From Ceratobasidium sp. AG-K (Eukaryota; Basidiomycota; Agaricomycetes; Cantharellales; Ceratobasidiaceae), in the NCBI GenBank assembly GCA_037039685.1, contig JAWNGF010000001.1, positions 8,060,001 through 8,124,000 of the forward strand: a stretch of 64,000 bases of DNA. The letters are read 5' to 3'. The notes below the pieces were generated by a model. That model did not search any database, was not told the origin of the DNA, and saw only the letters and a program-made list of their open reading frames with translations. Positions 44,045-55,214 of this stretch are shown piece after piece. The first letter of the stretch is position 1, and every line of letters starts with the position of its first letter. The position numbers were made by a program, and so were the translations under genes.

Positions 44045-45364
44045 ATGAATATTCTCAAAATCACCCAACCAACGCACAGAACCTTCCGATTCGTCACCAA
44101 ACAGCCCACGCTTATAATCGGCGACCGATATTTTCACCGGACGCCTATAGCAAATGGTCGGGTAAGCCTCTCATTTCACGCCTTGGTAAACGGTGGTCCA
44201 ATCATTCTGTGCGTAGTGGGCAAAAGTGGCGGGAAGAAAGTCTGCATCTGATGCAAAAAAGGGGGCGCTGTACTCCAAAGCTATTCAGGTGCGTTACGGT
44301 TTTCTATTTGGAATGCCCGCAAACTTTTGAATTGGTAGAATATTGCTATTGCCGCCAAAGGTGCGTTTCGTCGACTCGTTATAGGCTATTAGGACGAGTA
44401 TTGACTACATTGGCGCAGTTGGGGGATCACCCGACCCAACAATCAACCATGCTCTTGCCGTTGCGCTCAAAAATGCTCGATCTGCGGGGTTGCCGAAGGA
44501 TAACATTCAAACGGCCATGAACCGAGTGAGCACGTTGTCTCTTCTGGATCGTTTGAGCAAGGGGTCTAACGTAGCGGAATGTTCTTTGAGAGATTACCAA
44601 CCCTAGCTCTCAAGATGCTCAACAGGGCGCGACATATGAGGCTATCGGACCAGGTCAAGTTGGACTAGTCATGTAAGTTTATATTCAACTTGGCGCAGTA
44701 TACCCACGGCCGACTAAAATGTCATTAGCGAATGCTTAACGGATAATGCGACAAGAACGGCCAAAAAGGTTAGGGAAATACTATCGGATAACAAGTGAGC
44801 AACCCATTCGTCATTCACTTTTGGGCGCCGTGGAACAGGCAAATCCGGTCAGCCCAGGCTAAGCTGGGCGTGAGCTAGCTTTTCTATTCGTTCCTTGATC
44901 TGCACCCGAAACCCCTACTTACACAAACTCGTCCAAGTGCACGCCTGGCACCAGTTGCCTACTTATTCTCCCGTTGCGGCCAAATAAGGCTCACGCCCAT
45001 CGACGGCGCCTCGTTTGAAGATATTTGGGACTTGGCTGTTGATGCTGGCGCCGAGGACGTAACAGAGATCGGGGCGGACACGAGCGAGTCGGGTTCATCC
45101 GAAGTCCTGGTATGTTTGTCTTGAGCTACGTGAGGCTTTCTCGTGATTTTTGACACTAAATAGATTAGGACCCCTCCAAACTTGCTGGCTACTTTGGCGT
45201 CCAAGTTATCGAACCATACACTTCATAGTGTAGAACTTGCGTATATACCTGCTGATGCCACGGGAGATCCAGAGTTGGCAGAACAAGACCAAAAGTCGTT
45301 GGAGGAGTTGATTGAAGAGCTAGAGGATAATCCCGATGTTGTACGGGTTTGGACAAGTATATAG
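44045..45364 (+). CDS. YebC/TACO1-family mitochondrial translational activator
   Basis: Eight exons (44045-44161, 44217-44288, 44339-44360, 44419-44525, 44626-44672, 44729-44794, 44938-45109, 45164-45364) sum to 804 nt and 267 residues. The N terminus is Arg/Thr-rich, consistent with a mitochondrial presequence. The conserved core follows: Trp-Ala-Lys-Val with Ala-Lys-Lys-Gly-Ala-Leu-Tyr-Ser-Lys, Gly-Gly-Ser-Pro-Asp-Pro, Asn-Ala-Arg-Ser-Ala-Gly-Leu-Pro-Lys-Asp-Asn-Ile, Tyr-Glu-Ala-Ile-Gly-Pro-Gly, and Glu-Cys-Leu-Thr-Asp-Asn with Arg-Thr. In this family the protein helps ribosomes through difficult mitochondrial mRNAs such as COX1. A change from the usual His-Asn-Lys-Trp to Gly-Arg-Trp at the first motif is noted. 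The C terminus ends in an acidic helix and Val-Arg-Val-Trp-Thr. Confidence 0.87.
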
Positions 45365-45966
45365 ATGAGCGCTCAATGGTTATATTATGAAAGATTTATG
45401 GTACCGGACCCCCCCCCCCCCATCACAAGGTTGTAATGGGCGCGTAAATATAGGTGAACCGAGCGCATGTAGGCAGAAATAAGTGGGAGCATGAGACTCT
45501 ATCATGTTCATTTCAAAGGAGCTGTTCAACCCAGGGGACGAGGAAACGCGGCCGACGACCAAGAAGGTTTAGCACAGATGGATTCTATGGGTTACCAGGA
45601 GCTACTGTACAAGCAGACCTTACCGAAGGTTGCTATTGGCTGTCGTTCTGCACGCGCGCTAGTCCTATGATGGCATCAACACGAATTTGTGAGGCCCTTC
45701 CGCATACAGGCGACTCGCCGGATCCAGTTGCCAAGCCAGTATTAGCCCTGGCTGCGGCTAATAGATGTCGCAAACGTGTTCTAATTATCCGAGAGCGGGA
45801 TCATGTGCCAAAGGTTCCATTAATCCTACCATGCATACGTCAATTCTACCGTGCGACGGGGCAGTACGGTCCGCCAACGCCAGGTCACGCGAGCCACCAT
45901 GAAACATAACCGTTTCCATAATAGGTACAGCTCGAGTGCCTGGCCCACCAGACGACCAGGATCACC

Positions 45967-45982
45967 GTTACTTCCTGCCAAG
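45967..45982 (+). promoter_or_regulatory. Upstream block shared by both pectinesterase genes (copy 1)
   Basis: GTTACTTCCTGCCAAG lies 134 bp before the start codon at 46101. Copy 2 has the same 16-mer with one C/T difference 131 bp before its start. The surrounding sequence is much less similar, so the block may be a functional promoter element. Confidence 0.45.
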
Positions 45983-46045
45983 GTGTAGCTCGAAATAATT
46001 CACAGGCGATGTTCGACGGTCCGGGCGGCTAGGTACTGACATGGG

Positions 46046-46052
46046 TATAAAG
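46046..46052 (+). promoter_or_regulatory. TATA box of pectinesterase copy 1
   Basis: TATAAAG lies 55 bp upstream of the start codon, the same layout as in copy 2. Confidence 0.5.
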
Positions 46053-46100
46053 TGTGTGGTGGGAGGGCGCAAAGAGTGTAGGTTCTATTCAGCTATCGTC

Positions 46101-47384
46101 ATGCGCTTCAATACACTACTATTCTCTTCCGCCTCGTTTCTTTCGCTCGCTTGGACTGCATCGTGTGCATCGTCACCTCCTTCCGGCGCGATCACGGTTG
46201 GCACTGGCGGGAAGTACGCGACCCTGTCCGCCGCACTCAAGGATACGTCCAGGTATGGTGTTCATATCTAGCTCTCCTTCCTGGAAGATTGATGCTCAAT
46301 ATCCAACCGTACTCAGTAATGTTTACTTTGTATATGCGGGTACTTATAAAGAGCAAGTCGCAATCAGCCGCGCCAACGTTAAAAGTAAGCTACTCCCGAA
46401 GGTGATCCCGCAAGCATATTCATAAGCGACTTCCAGTCTACGGGCAAACCTCTAACGCCCTCACATACTCTTCCAATCAAGCTACTATTACCAACAATAT
46501 CCCCGCTTCATCGGCGGGAAGTAATGACGCGAGCGGTACTGTTCGCGTACTCGCTACCGGTGTTAGGTAAGCTTACGACTAGTTGAACGCTTCAGTCGCC
46601 TAAACGACTTCTTCCACAGTATCTACAATCTTAACATCGCCAACACCTATGGAAAGCCTGTGGATCAGTCCCAAGCGATTGCACTCTCCGTTCAAGCCGG
46701 ACAATTCGGCTGCTACGGCTGCAAGCTGGCCGGATACCAGGATACCCTTCTTGCAAACGTTGGGGCCCAGTTCTACGGAAAGAGCTACATCGAAGGGTAC
46801 GTTGAAGCCCGAGGGATGCATGCATGTTTGTTCTGATAAACTTCCCCAGCGCGGTCGACTTCATCTTTGGGCAGAAAGCCACCATTTGGATAACCGGGTC
46901 GACGATCAACACGATTGGGAACGGATACATCACCGCATCTGGGCGTTCTTCTGCGGACTCGAACTACTACGTCATTGACAAGAGTACCATTACCGGTACG
47001 GGTACTCAGTACCTCGGCCGCCCATGGAGGTGGGTTTAGAAGACATCCTGCCTTGCTTAATGAGTCCGTTATTGACAAGATGGCTTCAGGAACTATGCGA
47101 GGGTTGTCGTTCAAGGAACAAGCATCGGTTCTCATGTCGTCGCCGCTGGTTGGTCTGTGAGTAAGGTTCAGCTATTGAAATATGCTGACAAACTGACATG
47201 CGCTTGGTAGCAATGGTCCAGCTCGACCCCTAATACTGATCACATCTTATTTGGAGAGTACAACAACTCTGGCGGAGGAGCATGGAGGTCCGGTCGCGCG
47301 TCATTTGCCACACAACTCTCAGCCGGTGTGTCCATATCGACTGCTCTGGGTAGCACGAGTTGGATTGATTCGGCGTACTTGTAA
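46101..47384 (+). CDS. Secreted pectin methylesterase (CE8 family), copy 1
   Basis: About 7 exons. Residues 1-23 form a signal peptide (hydrophobic core Leu-Leu-Phe-Ser, ending Ser-Cys-Ala-Ser). The mature enzyme starts Ser-Gly-Ala-Ile-Thr-Val-Gly, with Tyr-Lys-Glu-Gln-Val, the catalytic-helix motif Gly-Tyr-Gln-Asp-Thr (transition-state Gln), Val-Asp-Phe-Ile-Phe-Gly (catalytic Asp) and Tyr-Leu-Gly-Arg-Pro-Trp (substrate-binding Arg). The C terminus reads Asn-Thr-Asp, then Gly-Glu-Tyr-Asn-Asn-Ser-Gly-Gly-Gly-Ala-Trp and Ser-Trp-Ile-Asp-Ser-Ala-Tyr-Leu. It removes methyl esters from plant cell-wall homogalacturonan so that lyases and polygalacturonases can cut it. All active-site residues are intact, and the intron phases match copy 2 throughout. 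Expected to be induced on plant substrate. Confidence 0.92.
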
Positions 47385-48995
47385 AACCCTAACTGCAAAA
47401 TCATATGGTATTGTGATTTTGTGACATCAGTCGGAAACAATTTTTATTCTGCGCTAAGATGGAGTAGAATCTGGGTGAGCATATCGTTGAAGCTAATTGA
47501 ACAATGCTATGTTACGGAGATGAAAGCAGATTACAGTATGGCGGAGTACCCGACGCCATCGATAGATATGCGCATATATCTACTACTACGTAGTTGATGG
47601 ACTTACCAGGCTCGTTTTTGCGGATATAGGCGGTAGGACTTATACTCATTCCGGTATTCTACCAAGACCTACAATGAGTGCTCAACTATAGTCGTCCTTT
47701 CCACAATACGCCTATGCAACATCATCAAACCAGCCCCCACTGATTAAAGCTCTTCAGGCGCAAGGTATACCAATTCGGCAAAGTATGACGATAAACAAAC
47801 GCATCGAAATTCAACCAACGTCAAACCAGCATGTACGATGAAGGCGTTTACGGTAATGGTGTATGAGGTCCTGCTCTAACTTCTAGGTTGTATCGTTGGA
47901 TTTCATTGGTATCGATCGCGGAATTCGTCGCTCTCCCTCTCAAGCTTCTGTCTCGTTGAAACCACCGTTGTCTTGGGACTGGTAAGTGTAATTCACTCCC
48001 CTAGACAGCGCATCCAGTATTTCAGCATTGAACCCCGATTTTGGATACCTGTACCAAGTAAACGATAGGATTTGAGGCTGAGACGAACGAGGCGGTTTCT
48101 GCTGAAATTCTAGCACCCTACTGTTGTGAGACAATTGACCATTGCGAGGTTTAAAGTGGGAATTTCAGACAAATCCTACGCACTTTTGCCAAAATATCCG
48201 GAAGATAGTGAGCTCTGCATGGAATTTACCCCAGCTATGCGCTCACTGGGCTGGGGCCTTAAGAACTTGAATGACGAGAAAGGTCGATGGAAAGGCCGGT
48301 GAACTATCCAAACGATTGGCAGGCCAAGAACAACGTGAAACTAAGTTTTAAACTTCACTTGCATAAAAATTACGGAAAAAGTCTTCTTGACGGAATGTCT
48401 CTACTGTGTGTTCACTATGTGCATATGGATATCTATGCTTGGCATGATGGCACTGTCCGTAAGGCCTCGGATGCGAGCACTCCACCAAAATAGATTTAGT
48501 GTCTTTCCTTTCTCTGCCGTGATAACCACATGGGACATAAAATGAGACAGCCCTTCAACATTCATGTGCTAGTGCTAACCGAGCTTCTTATGAGTTTATG
48601 TGACTCACTGGAATGGTCTTACTAATTCTGCCATCTTACAGCCCATTCCGGGCTGGTAACGCCCCTTCAGCCTCGGACCGAGCCTAGGTTCTTGTTCAAC
48701 TAACTATTCATGAGCAATAACTACCAATACGCGTAAATTAATTGCAGTTGTCTAGCCAATCGGTTTAATGCTGGGCTACCATTGCTACGCATAAGTTCTA
48801 GTTAACCCGAAAATTTGGTCATGTGTCGACGAATCAATCAATTCTAGCGCACCATCACTGATTCTACAGGCTCAGATGAACCACGAGACTACACGGCCCG
48901 CAACAACAAGGTCACGCAGACAAACATCTAATGGCACTGTTTCCGTACAGGGCACAGTTTGACTCCTTGACCAGCCGGGGAAGTCTGAAACCACT

Positions 48996-49011
48996 GTTAC
49001 TTCTTGCCAAG
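48996..49011 (+). promoter_or_regulatory. Upstream block shared by both pectinesterase genes (copy 2)
   Basis: GTTACTTCTTGCCAAG, one base different from copy 1, 131 bp before the start codon at 49127. Further partial similarity (GAAAT and a GGYCCGG core) follows downstream. Confidence 0.45.
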
Positions 49012-49073
49012 CCGTCTCTGGAAATATTTGTGTATCTCACCCAACGGCCCGGACGGGAAACAGTTAGCGAGAG

Positions 49074-49080
49074 TATAAAA
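49074..49080 (+). promoter_or_regulatory. TATA box of pectinesterase copy 2
   Basis: TATAAAA, 53 bp upstream of the start codon at 49127, in the sequence context GAGAGTATAAAAGGTGC. Confidence 0.6.
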
Positions 49081-49126
49081 GGTGCAAATTAGGTGCTAGA
49101 TAGACAGGCCCTACCCAGTTACAACC

Positions 49127-50407
49127 ATGCGCCTTAACACCTTTCTTTCTTCGTCAATCTCGTTCCTCTCTCTCATATGGAGCGCATCATGTGCATCATC
49201 CCCCCCTTCGGGCTCAATTACTGTCGGCAAAGGAGGCAAGTATTCCACTCTAGCTGCTGCTCTCAAGGATACGTCTAGGTATGCTATGCTCAATTATTTC
49301 GACCGTTCGCAAGACTGATAGCATTTTTGATTTCCAGCAACGTATACTTTGTGTATGCGGGGACATACAAGGAGCAGGTTGTAATTAATCGTGCCAATGT
49401 TATAAGTGAGCCCAATCGACCGAGGTCAGCTTCCGGTTCATGGTTTACCACCCTCCCCCAGTTTATGGCCAGACCTCCAACGCCATGACCTATGCTTCTA
49501 ACCAGGCGACGATTACCAATAACGTCCCCGCTTCGTCTGCCGGAAGCAACGATGCGAGCGGGACCGTTCGCGTTCTAGCCACCGGCGTCCGGTCAGTCCA
49601 CCATTAGCCGACTGCCTTAAACTTGTCGCTCACATTCAATTGATAGAATCTACAACCTGAATATCGCAAACACCTATGGCAAACCCGTGTCCCAATCTCA
49701 GGCTATTGCACTCTCTGTCCAGGCTGGACAGTTTGGTTGCTACGGCTGCAAGCTGACCGGATACCAGGATACCCTGCTTGCCAATGTTGGGGCTCAGTTC
49801 TACGGTAAAAGCTACATTGAGGGGTATGGGAATTCCAGCACTATATACATGCGCACCCTTTTTGATTTTCTTTCCAGTGCGGTCGATTTCATCTTCGGCC
49901 AGAAGGCAAGCATCTGGATCACTGGATCAACGATCAACACCATTGGGAACGGATACATCACCGCATCTGGACGTACGTCTGCGGACTCAAACTACTATGT
50001 CATTGACAAGAGCACCATTACTGGCACTGGAACTCAGTATCTTGGTCGCCCGTGGAGGTGAGCTTATTATTTGTTCAATTGAATGAGATATTAACGAGAT
50101 TGCACCAGGAACTATGCCCGGGTCATCGTTCAAGGGACTAACATTGGCTCTCACGTCGTTGCCGCGGGTTGGTCCGTAAGTAGATCGGGATAACCTTCCG
50201 AATTGACTGACTTACAGTACGCATTCCGCTTAGCAATGGTCAAGCTCGACTCCCAACACGGACAAGATTTTGTTCGGCGAGTACAACAACTCTGGTGGGG
50301 GAGCGTGGAGGTCTGGTCGAGCGTCGTTTGCCACCAAGCTATCGGCCGGTGTATCTATCTCAACTGCATTGGGAAGTACGAGCTGGATCGACTCGGCGTA
50401 CTTGTAA
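49127..50407 (+). CDS. Secreted pectin methylesterase (CE8 family), copy 2
   Basis: A same-strand paralogue of the gene at 46101 with conserved introns. The signal peptide has Phe-Leu-Ser-Ser-Ser-Ile-Ser-Phe-Leu-Ser-Leu-Ile-Trp and the same Ser-Cys-Ala-Ser cleavage region. Gly-Tyr-Gln-Asp-Thr, Val-Asp-Phe-Ile-Phe-Gly and Leu-Gly-Arg-Pro-Trp are all present and the stop follows Trp-Ile-Asp-Ser-Ala-Tyr-Leu. The two proteins differ at scattered positions (for example Gly-Lys-Gly-Gly in place of Gly-Thr-Gly-Gly after the signal peptide), many synonymous, so the duplication is recent but not identical, and purifying selection seems to act on both. Secreted, acting on plant pectin. Confidence 0.92.
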
Positions 50408-50583
50408 CGTTGCGGGTGCTTGTATTGCAGTATTTCAAATGACAATTCGAATCATAGCCCATACACCAAGGCCGACAGTGTTAAATATAATACATGTGTG
50501 AACTGGGAAATGATGCAGAGGAAAGCAGGCTCGGAATTACGCGGAATATAGAAAGATAAGGCACCTCGAGACAAAAATTCCCA

Positions 50584-51496
50584 TTAGATAGATCCCAGCA
50601 CCTTGATGGCAAGGATCTTGAGGATCTGGAGCAAAACAACATTCAGGTGTGCGTTTCTTGTCAAGTAAAACAAACACAAACCTCCGCTTTCTGACTGCCT
50701 CCAAGCTGCGCGAATACGACAGCAACTGGTTTACCCTTGGCATCGCGGACGGCTCCCAAACGATTCCCAGCGTATCCTCCCATAATCACTGATGACGTAT
50801 AGGTCAGACAATGAGGTCCAGTATCAGACCCAGGAAATCCACTCACTCCCAGGAATATTGGCAATAATGAATCCCAATCCTGCACCGCTCGCAGCCCCTA
50901 GATATGTCCACCAGCTGGCACGTTTCTCGACTTCTGGGCGTAACAGGTCTTCAAAGACGTCACCAAATACCCCCTCCGCGTCGGGTCGGTGTGGGGGTGC
51001 TTCCTGGCTAGACGCCCCAGTGAACCTGGTATAATATACACCGATGAGACGTCGTAAGTTTGTGGTGGCAAGCCTACTCACATGTTAGCAAACTGGGTAA
51101 AGAAGGACTCTGAAGCCCCAGGCTCGGCGGTCGAGTACTGAGCACGTTGCGAAAATAGCGCATCATATTCTCGACGCCTCACGGGGTCGGACAGGACATA
51201 GTACGCATCCGCAACAGCCTACAGATGAAGTATATAAAATTGGTTTTGAAGCAGAGGTTACGATAGTTGCCGCTTACTTGGAACTTCTCCGTGGCTACAC
51301 GTTTCTCCTCTACTGATGCGTTCCCCAGTCGATCCGGATGCGTCCTAGTTCATGTCATCAAAACAATACCCGAGCCTCAAGATCCGATTGGGACATACCT
51401 CAAGCTTTCTTTCTTGTAAGCAACCCTGATCTCGTCAGTAGTCGAGGTTGGGGGGATGTGAAGTAACTCATAGTAGTTGGGGAATGAGGAGGCCAT
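50584..51496 (-). CDS. J-domain (Hsp40/DnaJ) protein with C-terminal membrane-like Gly-rich segment
   Basis: Starts at Met 51496. The J domain occupies about residues 7-75: Asn-Tyr-Tyr-Glu-Leu-Leu, a helix II with Arg-Val-Ala-Tyr-Lys-Lys, the essential His-Pro-Asp at 35-37 (exposed by splicing of intron 1) and Ala-Asp-Ala-Tyr-Tyr-Val-Leu-Ser-Asp with Arg-Arg-Glu-Tyr-Asp. It is followed by a Phe/Gln/Pro-rich linker and a Gly/Ala-rich hydrophobic segment with a glycine-zipper look (Gly-Ala-Gly-Leu-Gly, Gly-Gly-Tyr-Ala-Gly-Asn-Arg). The stop is at 50584 after Val-Leu-Gly-Ser-Ile. It most likely anchors an Hsp70 partner at an organelle membrane; which one is unclear. Five or so exons. Confidence 0.84.
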
Positions 51497-51703
51497 GGTG
51501 TAGCGCTGGTTAAACTCGCTTAGTACATGCACTCAAGCTGACACGTTGTATCTTACTCACGTATGCTGTAATCGACCAAGTAAGTTGTTGCTTGGTGGTG
51601 GTGGAGGGATGGAGCTACGCAATACAGCGCTTACGTGACGTCAATTGATTTACTTGTTTGGTCAATGTTTTGACAATTTGTCTCCGACATTTTCCTCTTC
51701 GAC

Positions 51704-54631
51704 ATGATACCCACCTGGGTAACTTCAACATTCGCTAGATCGCAAACAGAGTCAGAATCTAATGATGATATTATACTGCCCGAGGGATATGTTACTCCAT
51801 ACGGCTCGCAGAACGATGCTACCGTTTCTGCGCCACCACTCTGTAAAGACAACGCAAACGAGCTGGTGATTGCAGCAACTCGGTTTATAGAAATCATACC
51901 AGACACAGAGGCTACCGTAAGACGGAAACAACTCATCACTGGCATTCGTTGACACGCCAGCAGGATCCTGAAGTTCACGAGTCCATCGCCGAGGCAGTCG
52001 ATTACATTTTGGCTTTCATTGACGCACTGTTATCTCAGCAACTCGTTCCAGATGACCATGTTAGTTGCATAATCGAGCTATGTAAGTCAAAACGATCTCG
52101 TTGTCGTTTGACTCCAGAGGATTGATGCCCAATTAGTGAGCTCTTCCCTGATGGTACGCCTCTTCGGCTTGCGTGCCGTTTTCCGAGAGCTCGCAGCCAA
52201 AGATATATATTCGAGTGGAAGTGATGTCACGATAGTTTCCTGGGCTGACGAACTACTCGTCAAACTGTGCGCATGTATCCTACATTTGGCCACCGATGGT
52301 GCGATGCAAGATACAAACAAGGTTTCTGGGATACAGTCCATCAAGAAGTTGCAGGAAAACGAGGCAAGGAAATCGGCGACACAACTGCCAGGTTAGTGGC
52401 GCGTTGTACACTCTGGGTCAGTCGTCGTAGGCTGAGTTATACCCCGAGCTACCTTCACTGAACTTCCGGGCGCATTGCTGTCAAAAAACGTATCACCAGC
52501 TACATCTCGAATGGCTCTCACTCTACTCTATGGTGTTTACGTTTTGCGAACTCGGTACCTGAAGCCCCCTTGGGAAGCCACGCCGCGGTTTGCCATACAA
52601 TTCATTTCCCCTGGTTCTCACTAATGAATTACTGTATTGAATTCAGTGGCTTAACCTCTAACATATCAAAACAGGTCGCGAAGTATGCCACAAATGAAAC
52701 ATCCCCAGCAAACATATACCCATCCGTACTCACAGAGTATGCAATGATGGTAACGTTGTATGCGGTACGCCTCCCGCTCAATTTCTTCGCACGGGGCTTC
52801 CTGATTCCCTCTGTAACAGCACTGCAACAACTCAATGACGATTGGAACGTTGTTTACACCACATAGCGAACATATTCTGCTCAACCTAGTCGATACTATT
52901 ATCAATTACTCATCAGCGGATAATATGTGCCTTGGAGCTTTGAAGATGATACTGAATGACCTAGGGTCGATGCAATGGTTTTGGGGACGCTGGGGTGATG
53001 GCTCAACTTCAATCGCGTCCACTGCACTACGGCTGGTGAGCATAATTCCATCCCTGTGCGGCTTCAATCTGTATACTTTCGTTTCTTAGACCCGCAGTTG
53101 GATTCTGAATTCAGAGCCAGGTAGCGACAGACACTCGCACGCTCGATTTGACGCGTTATGGGCGGTTGCGCCCTGTTCGTTTCAAGCAATACTGGTAAGC
53201 GTGTTTACCTAGTTTGCAATTGAATCTAAGATTTATCAATACGCAGCACCTAGTTGAACCACCCGTCCCTGGCGCCAGTCATGATTTAGGTGACTCACCC
53301 GCCGATAGAGCGATAATAGGCGAAGTATGCCGCGCATATACCCTACTTGCGAGGAACCGAGTGCCTGGCGATCAGTATGAGTACGTATTAGCAGAGGCTT
53401 GCAAGCGGCTCTGCCCATACGTACTATCCTTGGGCGAGTACGGCGGCTTGGATACTGGTGAGTACATATCCTACCCTGAGGTAGTGGGTGCTAACCCCTC
53501 CCCGAGTTTGGGCCCTCGTCATTGAGTTTGCCGTTGCTGTTGGTCCAGGGGTGCTCCGAACAGCTTATGGGGATGCTGCCACAGTGGAGTTTCGGTGGAG
53601 TAACCGAGGGTTAATTGAACAAGGTGAGAGCTTGATTGGATTTATGACGCCCACTGCGCTCACAATGATCTTCTGTCTATCAGTGATTCAAACGGTCATC
53701 GGGTAAAGCAACTACCCCACCCCTATTGAAATTGTTTCATCTGATCAACTGATGCGTCATTTTGTTTGGCAGGATGATCAACGAAGGCCAGGATGAAATC
53801 GGTGGAGCGACCCCTCAAGCACCAAAAATGAGATGTTTATTAGACATTTTGGTGGTGTTTTTACACGCCAACACCCGTGCCGCCTCTGCGGTGATTTTTA
53901 GTACAACATTTATGTCGACACTCATAACCTGGGGCTCCAAGAGGCCGGCCTTCGAGACTGACCTCAGGATTTCAACATTATTGATTCTTGGGTTCTTATA
54001 CTCGCAATTTAGGGTTTGTTGTTCCGTCCTGAAGAACCGGTTCCCTGAGTTTGACTTGGATGGGTTCATCGGCACCGTGTTGGATAACAGTGATGGCTCG
54101 CTCCTGGAGACTGGTCGGTGGATGATTATCGTGCACAATTATGCTGAAAAACTAATAATTATGCGCGTAATAGGTGCACTGGCTCGTTATATGATTTCCA
54201 CTGAAGAAGACCGGGTACTTGACGACCCCGTTGCAGTCCTAGAAATTTGGTCGCGCATACAGACTACGTTGCTGTCAACATTCCAACGTCGGTTCGTAGG
54301 CGATGAGAGGGCTCTCGCAGTCGCTGTAAGCGGCACGTTATGCGCCGGCCTGGTGTCAATTCTCAATTCGGTGGGCAAACACACTAGTGAGTGCGGTTGC
54401 TTTGGCTTGAGGGTATTTGTAGTCACCGACCAACGCATTCCAGGGGCTATGATCCTCGCGTCACCATGGACACAAACATTACGCGTGGAGCTACAGCGAG
54501 CGTTGGAGGGCACAAGTATGGATGACTACTCATTGGGGCTGCGCCAGCAGCTAAAGGATGTTGGCATGGCGGTAGTACGGATGGTAAGCAAAAAGCAATC
54601 CCAGTTGATTCGTAGCCAACTTGTTCGTTAG
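51704..54631 (+). CDS. Large unrecognised multi-exon protein
   Basis: Begins with Met 51704 (Met-Ile-Pro-Thr-Trp-Val) and continues via several introns (first at 51919, GT-AG) to a stop at 54629-54631. The clearest exon is the last (from about 53774), which stays open for about 285 codons and reads Ile-Asn-Glu-Gly-Gln-Asp-Glu. The product is helical, with many Leu/Val/Ala-rich stretches, typical of an alpha-solenoid or HEAT/ARM-like protein. No enzyme motif or signal peptide is seen. Exons between 52.1 and 53.7 kb have coding character but I did not fix all junctions, so this might be two genes. It could be a Ceratobasidiaceae-specific family. Confidence 0.5.
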
Positions 54632-55214
54632 ATCGAAGGCAACCCAAAGCCGGTACTGGACGACTCGGTGCGGCTTGTATATGTAGACACCGGCCGTCGG
54701 CTGGAGATTGTGCCACTGTTGTTTTGTTGACAATCCATTTGTTCCGAATTTACAATTCCGCGGACCGAGTGGCGGTGAGGCCTGCCCTGAACAATGGCCA
54801 GCACGCACCAATAGCACCGCTTTACTACGACCATCGTCTCCACTCAGGACGGGAATCAAGCTCCCATCTGGACACGGACGAGCACCGGGTCTTCTGACTC
54901 AGACACCCAAGTCGACAGTGCTCTCGACATCAACAACAAAGACAATAGCTGTTTGTTGTCTCAACATCAACATCATCTCCCTCCGCTCCCCCGACGAGCG
55001 GCTTTGATCCGCTGACTCCCGTTGTCCCGCACAACTTTCGCTCGTTGGCCACTTTCAAAGGCATTATCTACATTCGTTCTCTCTCGCGCTCGGTTCATCC
55101 TACATCTCGCCTCGCTTCTGCCTCGAGGTTCTATTTCGTGCGTGCGTTTCTCACACATTTTGGGCATGCTGCTGACATGACATTTCCGCGCAGATCACAC
55201 GTCTCTAACCCACC
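54632..55214. other. 5' flank of the Byr4-like gene
   Basis: 583 bp, C/T-rich toward 55150, with no supported ORF. It probably carries a long 5' UTR and promoter; a classic TATA box is absent. Confidence 0.4.

Larger units (their letters stand above)
45365..46100. other. Intergenic region with a 13-base C run and pectinesterase promoter
   Basis: A C13 run occupies 45409-45421. A 151-codon ORF (45454-45909) crosses the region but has no family features and ends near the pectinesterase promoter. The pectinesterase upstream block is at 45967-45982. Confidence 0.4.
47385..49126. other. Gene-free region between the two pectinesterases, 1.7 kb
   Basis: Contains only short ORFs without motifs. It includes the 3' flank of copy 1 and promoter of copy 2. 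I saw no remnant transposon or other gene, which leaves the duplication mechanism open. Confidence 0.45.

Noticed and set aside
45454..45909. 151-codon ORF upstream of pectinesterase copy 1
   Set aside because: No motif, Cys/Arg-rich random composition, overlaps a likely promoter region, and similar ORFs occur by chance in intergenic DNA.
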